In this document: one piece after another, positions 56,474 through 63,395 of the stretch
Position numbering within the stretch: position 1 is the stretch's first letter
Layout of the letters: every line of letters begins with the position of its first letter
Origin: an uncultured Gammaproteobacteria bacterium
Lineage (GTDB): Bacteria; Pseudomonadota; Gammaproteobacteria; Pseudomonadales; Pseudohongiellaceae
Length of the DNA: 64,000 bases
Assembly (NCBI GenBank): GCA_937898685.1
Contig: CALEJT010000048.1
Coordinates: 1 to 64,000 of the forward strand
Direction: 5' to 3'
Notes under the pieces: generated by a model
What the model was told of the DNA's origin: nothing
Seen by the model: only the letters and a program-made list of their open reading frames with translations
The model's database searches: none
Position numbers and translations under genes: made by a program

Positions 56474-56939
56474 TTCACTCAATCGGCCTTACCATTCATA
56501 CGCTACGCAAAGCGTGGTCTCATCAAGTAGTTTCATCCTTTGCTGGCTCGTTCACGACGAAGCCGCTCCTGCATCGTGTGCCTCCAATGTTTTTTTCACT
56601 CGCAGTTGCATTGGGACTTTGGAGGTCCGAGTGAATCGACGCCACCACTCCGCATCTGCCCAACGTTTCGTGGGTTTCAGGGAAGTACGGCGTCGCTCCC
56701 AAGCACCAAGGTACCTCCGAACTCGCCATTGACGGAGTAGGTATAGGTGCCAGCTTCGAACCATGGAAGTCGACTCGGAACGTTTCGTCGAAGGACTCCA
56801 CACTGTCTAAAGGATGGGCTGTGCATCTTCATCATCTGTGTCCTGCTCCGCGTAGTAGACGGCCATCGATAACGAGTTGCTAACATCCGCCCCGCTCGCC
56901 TGAGGCGAGTCGCTATTGCACTACCAAGAGGAATATCGA
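56474..56939. other. Gene-poor region, possible decayed gene on the minus strand
   Basis: No intact gene is convincing. On the minus strand about 56805-56677, one frame reads SFDETFRVDFHG and, after a one-base shift, the next reads FEAGTYTYSVNGEFGGTLVL then GSDAVLP and a stop. Together they look like the end of a frameshifted gene. A small hairpin (CTCGCC-TGA-GGCGAG, 56895-56909) precedes the next gene. Confidence 0.3.
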
Positions 56940-57872
56940 ATGTCATACATTCCGCGACCTGACGGCTACGACGACCTGCCGGGGTGGACCCAGAACAGCA
57001 TCAGCCGCCAGTTGGATCGCTACGAACCCACCGACTACGGCTGGAGCGACCTTGCTGGCGGTGGCTCCATCATCGACTTCGTCGCCGCGAACGACACCGT
57101 CCTTCAACTCGTTCTGCGGTGGACCAACGAGGATCCGATTGCGGTCGGCGACGAGCGCTTTGGCTTCATCCTGAACGGTGGGGACCACCAAAGCGCTCTC
57201 GTCATCGAGGGTCTGCCCGAAGCCACCAATCCGGGCGCTTACTTGCAGGAGCGCATCGACAAGCTCATCGACATGAGTGTCCCTGGCGCTGAGGATGTCC
57301 ATCGGTCGCTGAGCCTGATTGCCGGGAAGCTCTGGAATTCGAGCACTGCCATCCGAACCGTCGGCGTCATCTCCGAAGCAGAAGTGACGCTGACGAAAAC
57401 CAGTGACGCCGACGCCGTGCTCGTCCTCAACCTCAATGAGGCGGGCGGCGTGGTAACGGAGGGCTTCAATGAGATCGTCGTGGTCGGCGGCGGAGAGGTG
57501 AGGGCGAAAGCGGAGGAGGGTGTGGGCGTACGCATCTCTGCCGACTCGCGCGATCAAGTGCTGATCGGCACCGATGGCGATGATGTGCTCTTGAGCGCCG
57601 GCGGCAAGGACGTCTTTACCGGCGGCGCTGGCAACGATCAGTTCGCATTCGCTGCCGACTTTGGCCATGAACTCACCATCACCGACTTCGGTGCCGGGGA
57701 TATGCTGCTCGTTGCTATGGACGGCGTGGACGACGTCGAACAGTTGAAGGCTCGCATTTCGAGCATCGATGTATCTGACGATCTCGTCATCCGGTTTGAC
57801 ACTGGCGCTGTGCTGACCCTGATCGGCGTGGCTCTGGACGACCTCACTGCTGACATGGTCATCTTTATCTGA
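56940..57872 (+). CDS. RTX-like calcium-binding protein, probably type I secreted
   Basis: A 310-residue acidic protein with no signal peptide. ATG at 56940 follows AGAGGAA. Residues 1-205 match nothing I know. GTDGDD (210-215) and GGAGND (228-233) are nonapeptide-like RTX calcium sites, followed by the usual QFAFAADFGHELTITDFGAG-type tail. The C-terminus DLTADMVIFI, acidic then hydrophobic, resembles type I secretion signals. No TolC, ABC exporter or adaptor genes are in the window, so export would depend on a remote system. Function unknown. Confidence 0.65.
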   Translation: MSYIPRPDGYDDLPGWTQNSISRQLDRYEPTDYGWSDLAGGGSIIDFVAANDTVLQLVLRWTNEDPIAVGDERFGFILNGGDHQSALVIEGLPEATNPGAYLQERIDKLIDMSVPGAEDVHRSLSLIAGKLWNSSTAIRTVGVISEAEVTLTKTSDADAVLVLNLNEAGGVVTEGFNEIVVVGGGEVRAKAEEGVGVRISADSRDQVLIGTDGDDVLLSAGGKDVFTGGAGNDQFAFAADFGHELTITDFGAGDMLLVAMDGVDDVEQLKARISSIDVSDDLVIRFDTGAVLTLIGVALDDLTADMVIFI

Positions 57873-57880
57873 TCCTCTCG

Positions 57881-57902
57881 AGCGCGCCCGTCGCGGCGCG
57901 CT
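57881..57902 (+). terminator. Hairpin after the RTX-like gene
   Basis: AGCGCGCC-CGTCGC-GGCGCGCT forms an 8-bp GC stem 8 bp after the stop. No U-run, so efficiency is uncertain. Confidence 0.55.
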
Positions 57903-57956
57903 ACCCCACCCCTCATCACGCCAATCGTCTCACCACCCTGCTGATTAGTTGCTCAC

Positions 57957-58469
57957 TCAATCATCGTGCAACTTCTCCGGCGTCACCTCGGCCTTGTCCT
58001 TCTCGGCCACTTTGCGACGTTGGAACACGGTATCCATGTAGCGCCGATCTTCTGGTGTCAGGCTTTTCTCGACGGCATAGAAGATTTCCTGCTCTTCCTC
58101 GTCGATGTGATGAAAATATTCCTTCTTCAATTTCCTGAACTTGCTGAGCCAGGCACCGGAGCTCATGTCGGTGGCGGCAAGGTCATTCAATAGATCATCG
58201 AGTTCCTTGTGTTCGGCTACGGCGTGGCGGCCTTCTTCGGTGATTTCAGGCTTGCGTAGCACTGTCGACCACAGCGCCTGTTCTTCTGCGGCAGCGTGTC
58301 CTTTCAGCTCGAAGGTCAATTCTTCGAAAAGACGTTCGCGGTCCTTGCTCGCGCCATGCGTTTGCTCGAGCTGACCAATGAGGGCGCGATGTTTGTCGTG
58401 ATCTTCGATCAGCGTGCCGAAGATGGTGGGGTCGCCGCGGAACTTGGTGGCGGGGAGTTTGGCGTTCAT
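57957..58469 (-). CDS. Hemerythrin-like (HHE domain) protein
   Basis: A 170-residue helical protein. H24 and H27 in IEDHDKHR, H58 and E62 in KGHAAAEEQ, H87 in AEHKELD, and H120-H121 with E124/E125 in FHHIDEEEQEIF form the diiron ligand set of HHE domains. Such proteins bind oxygen, NO or iron and often occur with stress genes. It is divergent from a sigma-54-linked membrane protein gene. The last 30 residues are a charged tail. Confidence 0.87.
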   Translation of the reverse strand: MNAKLPATKFRGDPTIFGTLIEDHDKHRALIGQLEQTHGASKDRERLFEELTFELKGHAAAEEQALWSTVLRKPEITEEGRHAVAEHKELDDLLNDLAATDMSSGAWLSKFRKLKKEYFHHIDEEEQEIFYAVEKSLTPEDRRYMDTVFQRRKVAEKDKAEVTPEKLHDD

Positions 58470-58599
58470 GGCGTTCCGTGCTCCTGCTCTTGATCAATGA
58501 TGGGAGTACAGAGTTAGCACGGCTAAAACTGCACGGTAAAGCTCGCGATTGGCAAAGTGATAACTGCGTTGAAATAACGCCGCGCTTGAGAAGGCAGTC

Positions 58600-58612
58600 C
58601 GTAATCTTTACG
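58600..58612 (+). promoter_or_regulatory. Candidate enhancer site CGTAA-N3-TTACG (copy 1)
   Basis: CGTAATCTTTACG is a perfect 13-bp palindrome centred 91 bp upstream of the -24 GG of the sigma-54 promoter. The same GTAA-N3-TTAC core precedes the KGG gene promoter. A bacterial enhancer-binding protein could bind here. Confidence 0.5.
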
Positions 58613-58695
58613 TGTCACCTCGGCAAGTTTTGCAGGGCTAAACGAGGAAAGTGCCTATTTTTTCGCTATTCCGCGCATTTTCATCGCTCGATGAG

Positions 58696-58711
58696 TGGCA
58701 CGTGCCTTGCA
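58696..58711 (+). promoter_or_regulatory. Sigma-54 promoter upstream of the membrane protein gene
   Basis: TGGCAC-GTGCC-TTGCA matches the -24/-12 consensus, with exactly 10 nt between GG (58697-58698) and GC (58709-58710). Start of transcription near 58722. Confidence 0.75.
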
Positions 58712-58866
58712 GTCAGCACTGTTGAGTTACCTGAAAGAAACTCTTGCATGGCGGCGTCGATCGGTAGGGAAACTCAAGCTGCGCAGTGGTAATACCGACA
58801 AAAAGAAGTTGCGCTGCTTCGACGCGTCATGTTGCAAGCTCAACCGTTGCTCAGAGAGGAGGCAAC

Positions 58867-59904
58867 ATGGAAACAACAGAACGTACGGTCGTGTACGCCA
58901 GCACAGCTGCTGGCAGCCTCAGCGGCAGTGCTGTGTCGTGGGCTGCGATATTCGCAGGCGCGGTGGCAGCTTCGGCCTTGGCCTTGATTCTTTTCGTACT
59001 TGGTACGGGACTAGGTTTGACTTCGGTATCGCCCTGGGCACGTGAAGGCCTCGAGGCGGAAACCTTCGGCATGGTGGCCATCGCGTGGATCGTGTTCACG
59101 TCGATCGCTTCTTCTGCTCTCGGTGGGTATCTCGCGGGACGTCTGCGGGTGAAGTGGACCGATGTCGCGTTGGATGAAGTTTATTTTCGCGATACCGCGC
59201 ACGGCTTTCTGTCGTGGGCATTGGCGGCACTTCTCACTGCAACGGTGACCGCCAGCGCCATGACCGCTCTCGTAAGTGGTGGCGCTCGCGCCGGTGCGGC
59301 AGTGGCAGGTGGTATCGGCGACGCGGTAGGTGGAGCAGTGAGTGGAGCAGCGGCGGTCGCTTCCACGGCGGACGAAGGTGGCACGCTCGACTACTACGTC
59401 GACAAGCTGTTCCGCCGCGATCAGGCCGCCGCGCCGCAACCCGCGCCAGCGACGCCTGTGGCACCGACCCCGCCACAAGGTCAGCAGGATGCAGCACAGG
59501 CTGGTGCCGACGGTGCGCCGGCGACACCACAGGCTCCTGCTCCGACTCCCGCGCTTGCAGCTGCGGCTGAACAACCAGCGATGCCCGCTTTGGATGAAGT
59601 CTCCCGCGTAGTCAGTCGTGCCTATCGCGAAGGCGAATTGGCGCAGGAAGATCTCACCTATCTCGCTCGTCTCGTTGCGCGTCATACCGGCATCAGTCAA
59701 CAGGATGCGGAGACACGTGTAAGGCAGGCCTACGACCAGCTCGGTGCGGAGCTGCGGGAAATGGAACAGAGCGCCCGCGAAGCGGCGGACACGGCACGTG
59801 CTGTATCCGTGCAGGTGTCGCTGTGGAGCTTCGTTGCGCTATTGGCCGGCGCCTTTGCGGGCAGTCTTGCTGCCACCTGGGGCGGTCGTCAACGCGACCT
59901 TTGA
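58867..59904 (+). CDS. Membrane protein with Ala/Pro-rich linker
   Basis: A 345-residue protein of unknown function. ATG at 58867 follows GAGGAGG. Membrane helices are at about 22-44 (SWAAIFAGAVAASALALILF), 62-86 and 113-140; the last, at about 318-338 (SLWSFVALLAGAFAGSLAAT), caps the C-terminus. Between them lies a glycine-rich stretch and a long Ala/Pro/Gln linker (about 185-240), then a charged helical segment (LARLVARHTGISQQDAETRV). This resembles YrzE- or PhnA-like membrane proteins of stress regulons. It sits in a sigma-54-controlled unit with the 23-aa peptide gene. Confidence 0.65.
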   Translation: METTERTVVYASTAAGSLSGSAVSWAAIFAGAVAASALALILFVLGTGLGLTSVSPWAREGLEAETFGMVAIAWIVFTSIASSALGGYLAGRLRVKWTDVALDEVYFRDTAHGFLSWALAALLTATVTASAMTALVSGGARAGAAVAGGIGDAVGGAVSGAAAVASTADEGGTLDYYVDKLFRRDQAAAPQPAPATPVAPTPPQGQQDAAQAGADGAPATPQAPAPTPALAAAAEQPAMPALDEVSRVVSRAYREGELAQEDLTYLARLVARHTGISQQDAETRVRQAYDQLGAELREMEQSAREAADTARAVSVQVSLWSFVALLAGAFAGSLAATWGGRQRDL

Positions 59905-59922
59905 TAACGACGGGAGGACGAT

Positions 59923-59994
59923 ATGCGCTCGATCTTGCTATGGATGCTGGGTGTGCCGATTCCGGTGATCATTCTGATCGCGTTGATGACCTGA
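59923..59994 (+). CDS. 23-residue single-helix membrane peptide
   Basis: A 24-codon gene, MRSILLWMLGVPIPVIILIALMT in two parts MRSILLWMLG and VPIPVIILIALMT, behind GGGAGG at 59911-59916, 18 bp after the membrane protein gene. One hydrophobic helix with a central Pro-Ile-Pro break. I know similar tiny proteins from proteobacterial stress gene clusters but none with a proven function. Its stop abuts the convergent amidohydrolase stop in TGATCA. Confidence 0.7.
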   Translation: MRSILLWMLGVPIPVIILIALMT

Positions 59995-61506
59995 TCATCG
60001 CGGCAACACCAAGGGGCCGGATTCGAGGATCTTGCCCCACACGCGCTGACTGATGGCTTCGGCTTCTGCAACCAGCGCGGCTTCGTCGATGGTGAGAATG
60101 CGGCGATCCCGCATGAGGAACTCACCGTCGACCATCGTCGACTCCACGTCGGCGCCATGACCGTTGTGCACCCAGGTGGAGAGAATCCTGCCGCCTGGCG
60201 TGAGATGCGGTTTGCGCGCGTCGATCACGATCAGATCGGCTTTCTTGCCCACTTCGAGCGAGCCGATCGCATCCACCTGGTTCACCGCCATCGCACCACC
60301 CGTCGCTGCATCCTGCAGCACCTGCTCGGGTTGCGGTACGAGTCCCGGAATTTCATCGTCGCCACGCTCGATGCGTTCGAGCAGCAGCGCCGTGCGCATC
60401 ACGGTGAGGACATCGTTGTCGTTGTTGTCGGTGCCGAGTGCGATGCGTGCTCCTGCCGCACGTAATTTTGCGATCGGCGGACTCACACCACGATTTGCTG
60501 CCATCGCAGCTTGATGCGTCACCATCGCCTTGCTTTTGCCGAGCAGAGCGATTTCGTTGTCACTCATGTAACGACAGTGGGCGGCGAAGAGGCGTGGTCC
60601 GAGGAAGTCGTGCGCCGCCAGAAATTCGGTGGGACGCATGCCGTGGTAGCGCTGCATGAATTCCACCTCGGGCCGGCTTTGATTGAGGTGGATGGTGTAG
60701 TTGAGGTCGTATTTCTCCGCAAACTCGCGGACGGCCGCGAGTCCTTCAGGGGAAATGTCCTCCGCCAAGGCCGCAGCCGGGAACACACTGATGCGTCCAC
60801 CTTGCTTGCCATGCCACTTCTCATGGAGCTCGTGAATGCGCTGCATGCCCTCTTCACGTAATTCAGCGGAGAACACTGGCGGCTGGCTGGCAGCGAGCTT
60901 GGGCGGCGACATGGGGCCGCTGCCATTGGCACGATCGCGGAAGGATTCGGCGAAGACCCAGCGCACACCGGTTTTCGCAAGTTCGCCAGCATAGGGCGCA
61001 ATGCCGCCGGCATTCTGAACCACGGTAGTCACACCACCGCGGATCGATTCGAGCGCGCCGATCACCGCCATCAAGGCGTTCTCTTCGTCCGAAATGAGTG
61101 AGCGCGGAGAAACCGGCAGCTGGTAACTGTTGGGGAAACCGAAGTCTTCGTTGAAGCCGCGTTCGAGGGTGGCGGTGAGATGGGCGTGGCAGTTGATCAA
61201 GCCGGGTAGGAGCGCCTTGCCGCGACCGTCGTAGGTCTGTGCGTTGGGAAACATGGCGAGCACTGCGTCGGTGGGGCCGATCGCGGCGATGCGGCCGTCC
61301 TGCACGGCGAGGGCGACATCGCGCAACTCGGTCCAGTTGGCGTCATTGGTGACGACGGTCGTGTGTGTGAACACCAGCGCCGGCGCAGCTGCGGCGGCAT
61401 GCGTCCAACGCGGTGCCAGCATGAGACCACAGGCGGAGCCGGCACCGAACAGCAGGCGTCGACGGCTCAAGCAAAAAGGAGACGGGTTGCGCGATGTAAT
61501 GTCCAT
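59995..61506 (-). CDS. Tat-exported amidohydrolase
   Basis: A 503-residue metal-dependent hydrolase of the AtzF/TrzN-like (guanine deaminase, chlorohydrolase) superfamily. N-terminal SRRRLLFGAGSA is a twin-arginine signal. The metal site includes H107 and H109 in NCHAHLT, a later histidine in YTIHLNQS, H in FAAHCRYM and the D in LGTDNNDND. It cleaves C-N bonds or deaminates a heterocycle; the substrate is unknown. A sigma-54 promoter lies 43-57 bp upstream on the same strand. Confidence 0.83.
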   Translation of the reverse strand: MDITSRNPSPFCLSRRRLLFGAGSACGLMLAPRWTHAAAAAPALVFTHTTVVTNDANWTELRDVALAVQDGRIAAIGPTDAVLAMFPNAQTYDGRGKALLPGLINCHAHLTATLERGFNEDFGFPNSYQLPVSPRSLISDEENALMAVIGALESIRGGVTTVVQNAGGIAPYAGELAKTGVRWVFAESFRDRANGSGPMSPPKLAASQPPVFSAELREEGMQRIHELHEKWHGKQGGRISVFPAAALAEDISPEGLAAVREFAEKYDLNYTIHLNQSRPEVEFMQRYHGMRPTEFLAAHDFLGPRLFAAHCRYMSDNEIALLGKSKAMVTHQAAMAANRGVSPPIAKLRAAGARIALGTDNNDNDVLTVMRTALLLERIERGDDEIPGLVPQPEQVLQDAATGGAMAVNQVDAIGSLEVGKKADLIVIDARKPHLTPGGRILSTWVHNGHGADVESTMVDGEFLMRDRRILTIDEAALVAEAEAISQRVWGKILESGPLVLPR

Positions 61507-61547
61507 ACGACCTCCTGAGCAAGCGGTGCACTTTGTCAGCGAAGGTC

Positions 61548-61563
61548 AGCAACAAACATGCCA
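61548..61563 (-). promoter_or_regulatory. Sigma-54 promoter of the amidohydrolase gene
   Basis: On the minus strand the sequence is TGGCAT-GTTTG-TTGCT, with exactly 10 nt between GG and GC. Start of transcription would be near 61537, about 31 nt before the gene. Confidence 0.7.
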
Positions 61564-61647
61564 CGCGCAGAAAGGTTCCGCTGCGATCATTCCTCGGCAG
61601 GCAAGCGTTTTCGACTCGGAAATTACCGAGTGAAATTGCCGCAAGAT

Positions 61648-61658
61648 GTAAGTTGATC
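61648..61658 (-). promoter_or_regulatory. Degenerate enhancer half-site (copy 3)
   Basis: On the minus strand GATCAACTTAC has only the promoter-proximal TTAC half of the GTAA-N3-TTAC palindrome. Its centre is 91 bp upstream of the -24 GG, the same distance as copy 1. Confidence 0.25.
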
Positions 61659-61687
61659 AATCAGTCGCGAACCTGGCATGCGATGAG

Positions 61688-61708
61688 CCTGCGCCATGCT
61701 GGCGCAGG
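61688..61708 (-). terminator. Hairpin after the ChaN-like gene
   Basis: CCTGCGCC-ATGCT-GGCGCAGG is a perfect 8-bp stem 30 bp downstream of the ChaN-like stop, without an obvious T-run. Confidence 0.5.
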
Positions 61709-61737
61709 TGCACTATCGGGAATCGCAGGGTTGCTCG

Positions 61738-62694
61738 TCAGTCGTCGAAGTCGGGCTGTCGGGTGGGGTCGGTCACGATGATGAAGTCACCGAGGTCCTG
61801 CATGGAATTGCGGTGAAACGAGGGGAATCGTTCATCGGGCAGAATGGTGATCACCAGCGTGGAGGTGCCGGGGCGATAGCGTTCCAGGTGTTCCGGGATG
61901 CCCAGACGCTGCGCGCTGTGGAAGCTGCCGCTGATGTGCAGCACGCGAGCATCGGGATCACGATCCAGTGCCGAGGCGATGGAGTAGGCCATGCCTGCAT
62001 CCCACAGCGACTGCGCCTGCAGGGCAAATTCGGCGCCCGCGCCTTCCATACCTTCGGCCGAACGTGCGTATTCACGACTGCTCTGCATCATGCGCTCGAA
62101 CTTCGCCGCATAGGCGGGAGAAGCTTCGGCGTAGGGCAGGGGCGGGAGGAACTGCTTGGCGGAATCGGGCAGGGCCTCGAGCGCGACGGCGCCCTGACGG
62201 CTGACCAGGTTCACGTAACGTCGCGGCGGATTGGCCGCGATCACCGGGATCTGGTGTTCGCGTGCCATTTCTATCAGCGGGCTGTAGGCCTCGGGATAGC
62301 GCTCCCAGGCCCGGGCATCGCTGATCAGGTGTTCTTCGGTGATGTAGCCGGCCAGATATTCGTCGAGCACGTTCTGCACGTCGCTTTCGAACATCTCGAG
62401 CGACAGGACCAGGTCGGAATCCAGTGTGTCGCGCAGGATCGAGTATTCGAGGTGATGGGCGACCGGATCGGTGTGCAACTCACCGAGGAAGACCACCGAG
62501 ACGCGCTTGGTAGCGGCGATCAGGTCCTGCCAGTTGGCCCGCCGACCGTCCGCGTAGTACATGCGGTAGTTGACGGAGGTGATCGGCAACAACTTGCCTT
62601 CGATGACGATGGTGTTGACGTCATCGCTTTCTGGATCGCTGCACGCGGCCAACAGCATCAGCGCGAAACAGCAGCACAGGGAAAGAATCTTCAT
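61738..62694 (-). CDS. ChaN-family lipoprotein
   Basis: A 318-residue protein. Start at 62694 gives a lipobox LAAC with C18; a longer in-frame reading upstream overlaps the KGG gene and is not needed. VVFLGELHTDPVAHHLEYSI and LVLSLEMFESDVQNVLDEYL are the ChaN/EreA-like core (DUF399), with the GELHT site. ChaN proteins bind heme and are often iron-regulated. It is divergent from the KGG protein across 298 bp. Confidence 0.82.
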   Translation of the reverse strand: MKILSLCCCFALMLLAACSDPESDDVNTIVIEGKLLPITSVNYRMYYADGRRANWQDLIAATKRVSVVFLGELHTDPVAHHLEYSILRDTLDSDLVLSLEMFESDVQNVLDEYLAGYITEEHLISDARAWERYPEAYSPLIEMAREHQIPVIAANPPRRYVNLVSRQGAVALEALPDSAKQFLPPLPYAEASPAYAAKFERMMQSSREYARSAEGMEGAGAEFALQAQSLWDAGMAYSIASALDRDPDARVLHISGSFHSAQRLGIPEHLERYRPGTSTLVITILPDERFPSFHRNSMQDLGDFIIVTDPTRQPDFDD

Positions 62695-62830
62695 ACCGAA
62701 AACACTTCGGGGCAGCAGGGCTTGCCGCATTCTAACGAGCGTTGCGTGCGATGAGTATCGTTCGATGCGTGTGAGAGCCTGCCCGTGACCCCGGTCAAGG
62801 AAGAGACGGGTAAATGTTCTATGCCGATCT

Positions 62831-62841
62831 GTAAGTATTAC
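62831..62841 (+). promoter_or_regulatory. Candidate enhancer site GTAA-N3-TTAC (copy 2)
   Basis: GTAAGTATTAC is a perfect palindrome of the same pattern as copy 1, centred 75 bp upstream of the -24 GG of the next promoter. Confidence 0.5.
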
Positions 62842-62909
62842 GCGGAAATTGCGCCGCGCGTTTTGGCAAAAAAGGGCAAAGTCCTTGTGTGACGCGAGCT
62901 TGCGTGCAC

Positions 62910-62925
62910 TGGCATCCAAGTTGCT
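62910..62925 (+). promoter_or_regulatory. Sigma-54 promoter of the KGG stress protein gene
   Basis: TGGCAT-CCAAG-TTGCT has exactly 10 nt between GG (62911-62912) and GC (62923-62924). Start of transcription near 62936, leader about 57 nt. Confidence 0.75.
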
Positions 62926-62992
62926 CTTGTCCTTGTACCGTTGCCAGCAGGCGCGGGTAACCCAGCTCTTAACACCTAACGGAGGTATCGTT

Positions 62993-63229
62993 ATGGCAGA
63001 CCAACCGTCCCGACGTGGCTTTGCCGCAATGGATGCGCAGAAGCAAAGGGAAATCGCCGCCAAAGGCGGCAGAGAAGCTCACCGCCAGGGTTCAGCTCAC
63101 GAGTTCACCTCGGAAGAAGCACGTCTGGCAGGCGAGAAAGGTGGCAGAGCCGCGCATGCTCGTGGCACCGCTCATCGATTCACTTCGGAAGAAGCCCGCG
63201 AGGCTGGCCGCAAAGGCGGACGCAGCTGA
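62993..63229 (+). CDS. KGG-repeat stress protein (GsiB/con-10-like)
   Basis: A 78-residue hydrophilic protein. Start at 62993 follows GGAGG; the frame is open far upstream but the upstream part is not coding. Three repeats centre on KGG: AAKGGREAHRQGSAHEFTSE, then EEARLAGEKGGRAAHARGTA and HRFTSEEAREAGRKGGRS. This is the stress-induced bacterial acidophilic repeat (PF10685), as in B. subtilis GsiB, associated with desiccation or general stress. Behind a sigma-54 promoter and followed by a strong terminator. Confidence 0.85.
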   Translation: MADQPSRRGFAAMDAQKQREIAAKGGREAHRQGSAHEFTSEEARLAGEKGGRAAHARGTAHRFTSEEAREAGRKGGRS

Positions 63230-63245
63230 GATCGTGAGACCCGAG

Positions 63246-63278
63246 AGCCCCGGCCCTCGGGCCGGGGCTTTTTTTTTG
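63246..63278 (+). terminator. Terminator of the KGG gene
   Basis: An 11-bp GC-rich stem, AGCCCCGGCCC with GGGCCGGGGCT, is followed by a run of ten Ts. Confidence 0.95.
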
Positions 63279-63340
63279 CGGAAAGGAAATTCGCAGAAGC
63301 GACCGATTGCCGGTCGAAGATTCGAAGGTCCCGGCCGCCA

Positions 63341-63362
63341 GCGGGGTCCTTGCGAACCCCGC
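63341..63362 (-). terminator. Hairpin downstream of gcvP
   Basis: GCGGGGT pairs with ACCCCGC around an 8-nt loop, about 35 bp past the gcvP stop (minus strand). No strong T-run. Confidence 0.45.
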
Positions 63363-63395
63363 CAGCAGCGGGCAGGAGACTCGGTGACTCACATC

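Larger units (their letters stand above)
58470..58866 (+). promoter_or_regulatory. Divergent regulatory region between hemerythrin and membrane protein genes
   Basis: No gene is seen in these 397 bp. They contain a GTAA-N3-TTAC palindrome, a near-perfect sigma-54 promoter and then a leader of about 145 nt ending in GAGAGGAGG. The 58470-58600 part must also hold the hemerythrin promoter, which I could not identify. Confidence 0.6.

Noticed and set aside
58748..58792. 14-codon frame MAASIGRETQAAQW in the leader after the first sigma-54 promoter
   Set aside because: It lacks a ribosome-binding site and has no distinctive composition; it is as likely to be chance.
62695..63063. Extended N-terminus of the ChaN-like gene
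   Set aside because: The extension overlaps the KGG stress gene on the other strand. Starting at 62694 gives a lipobox.
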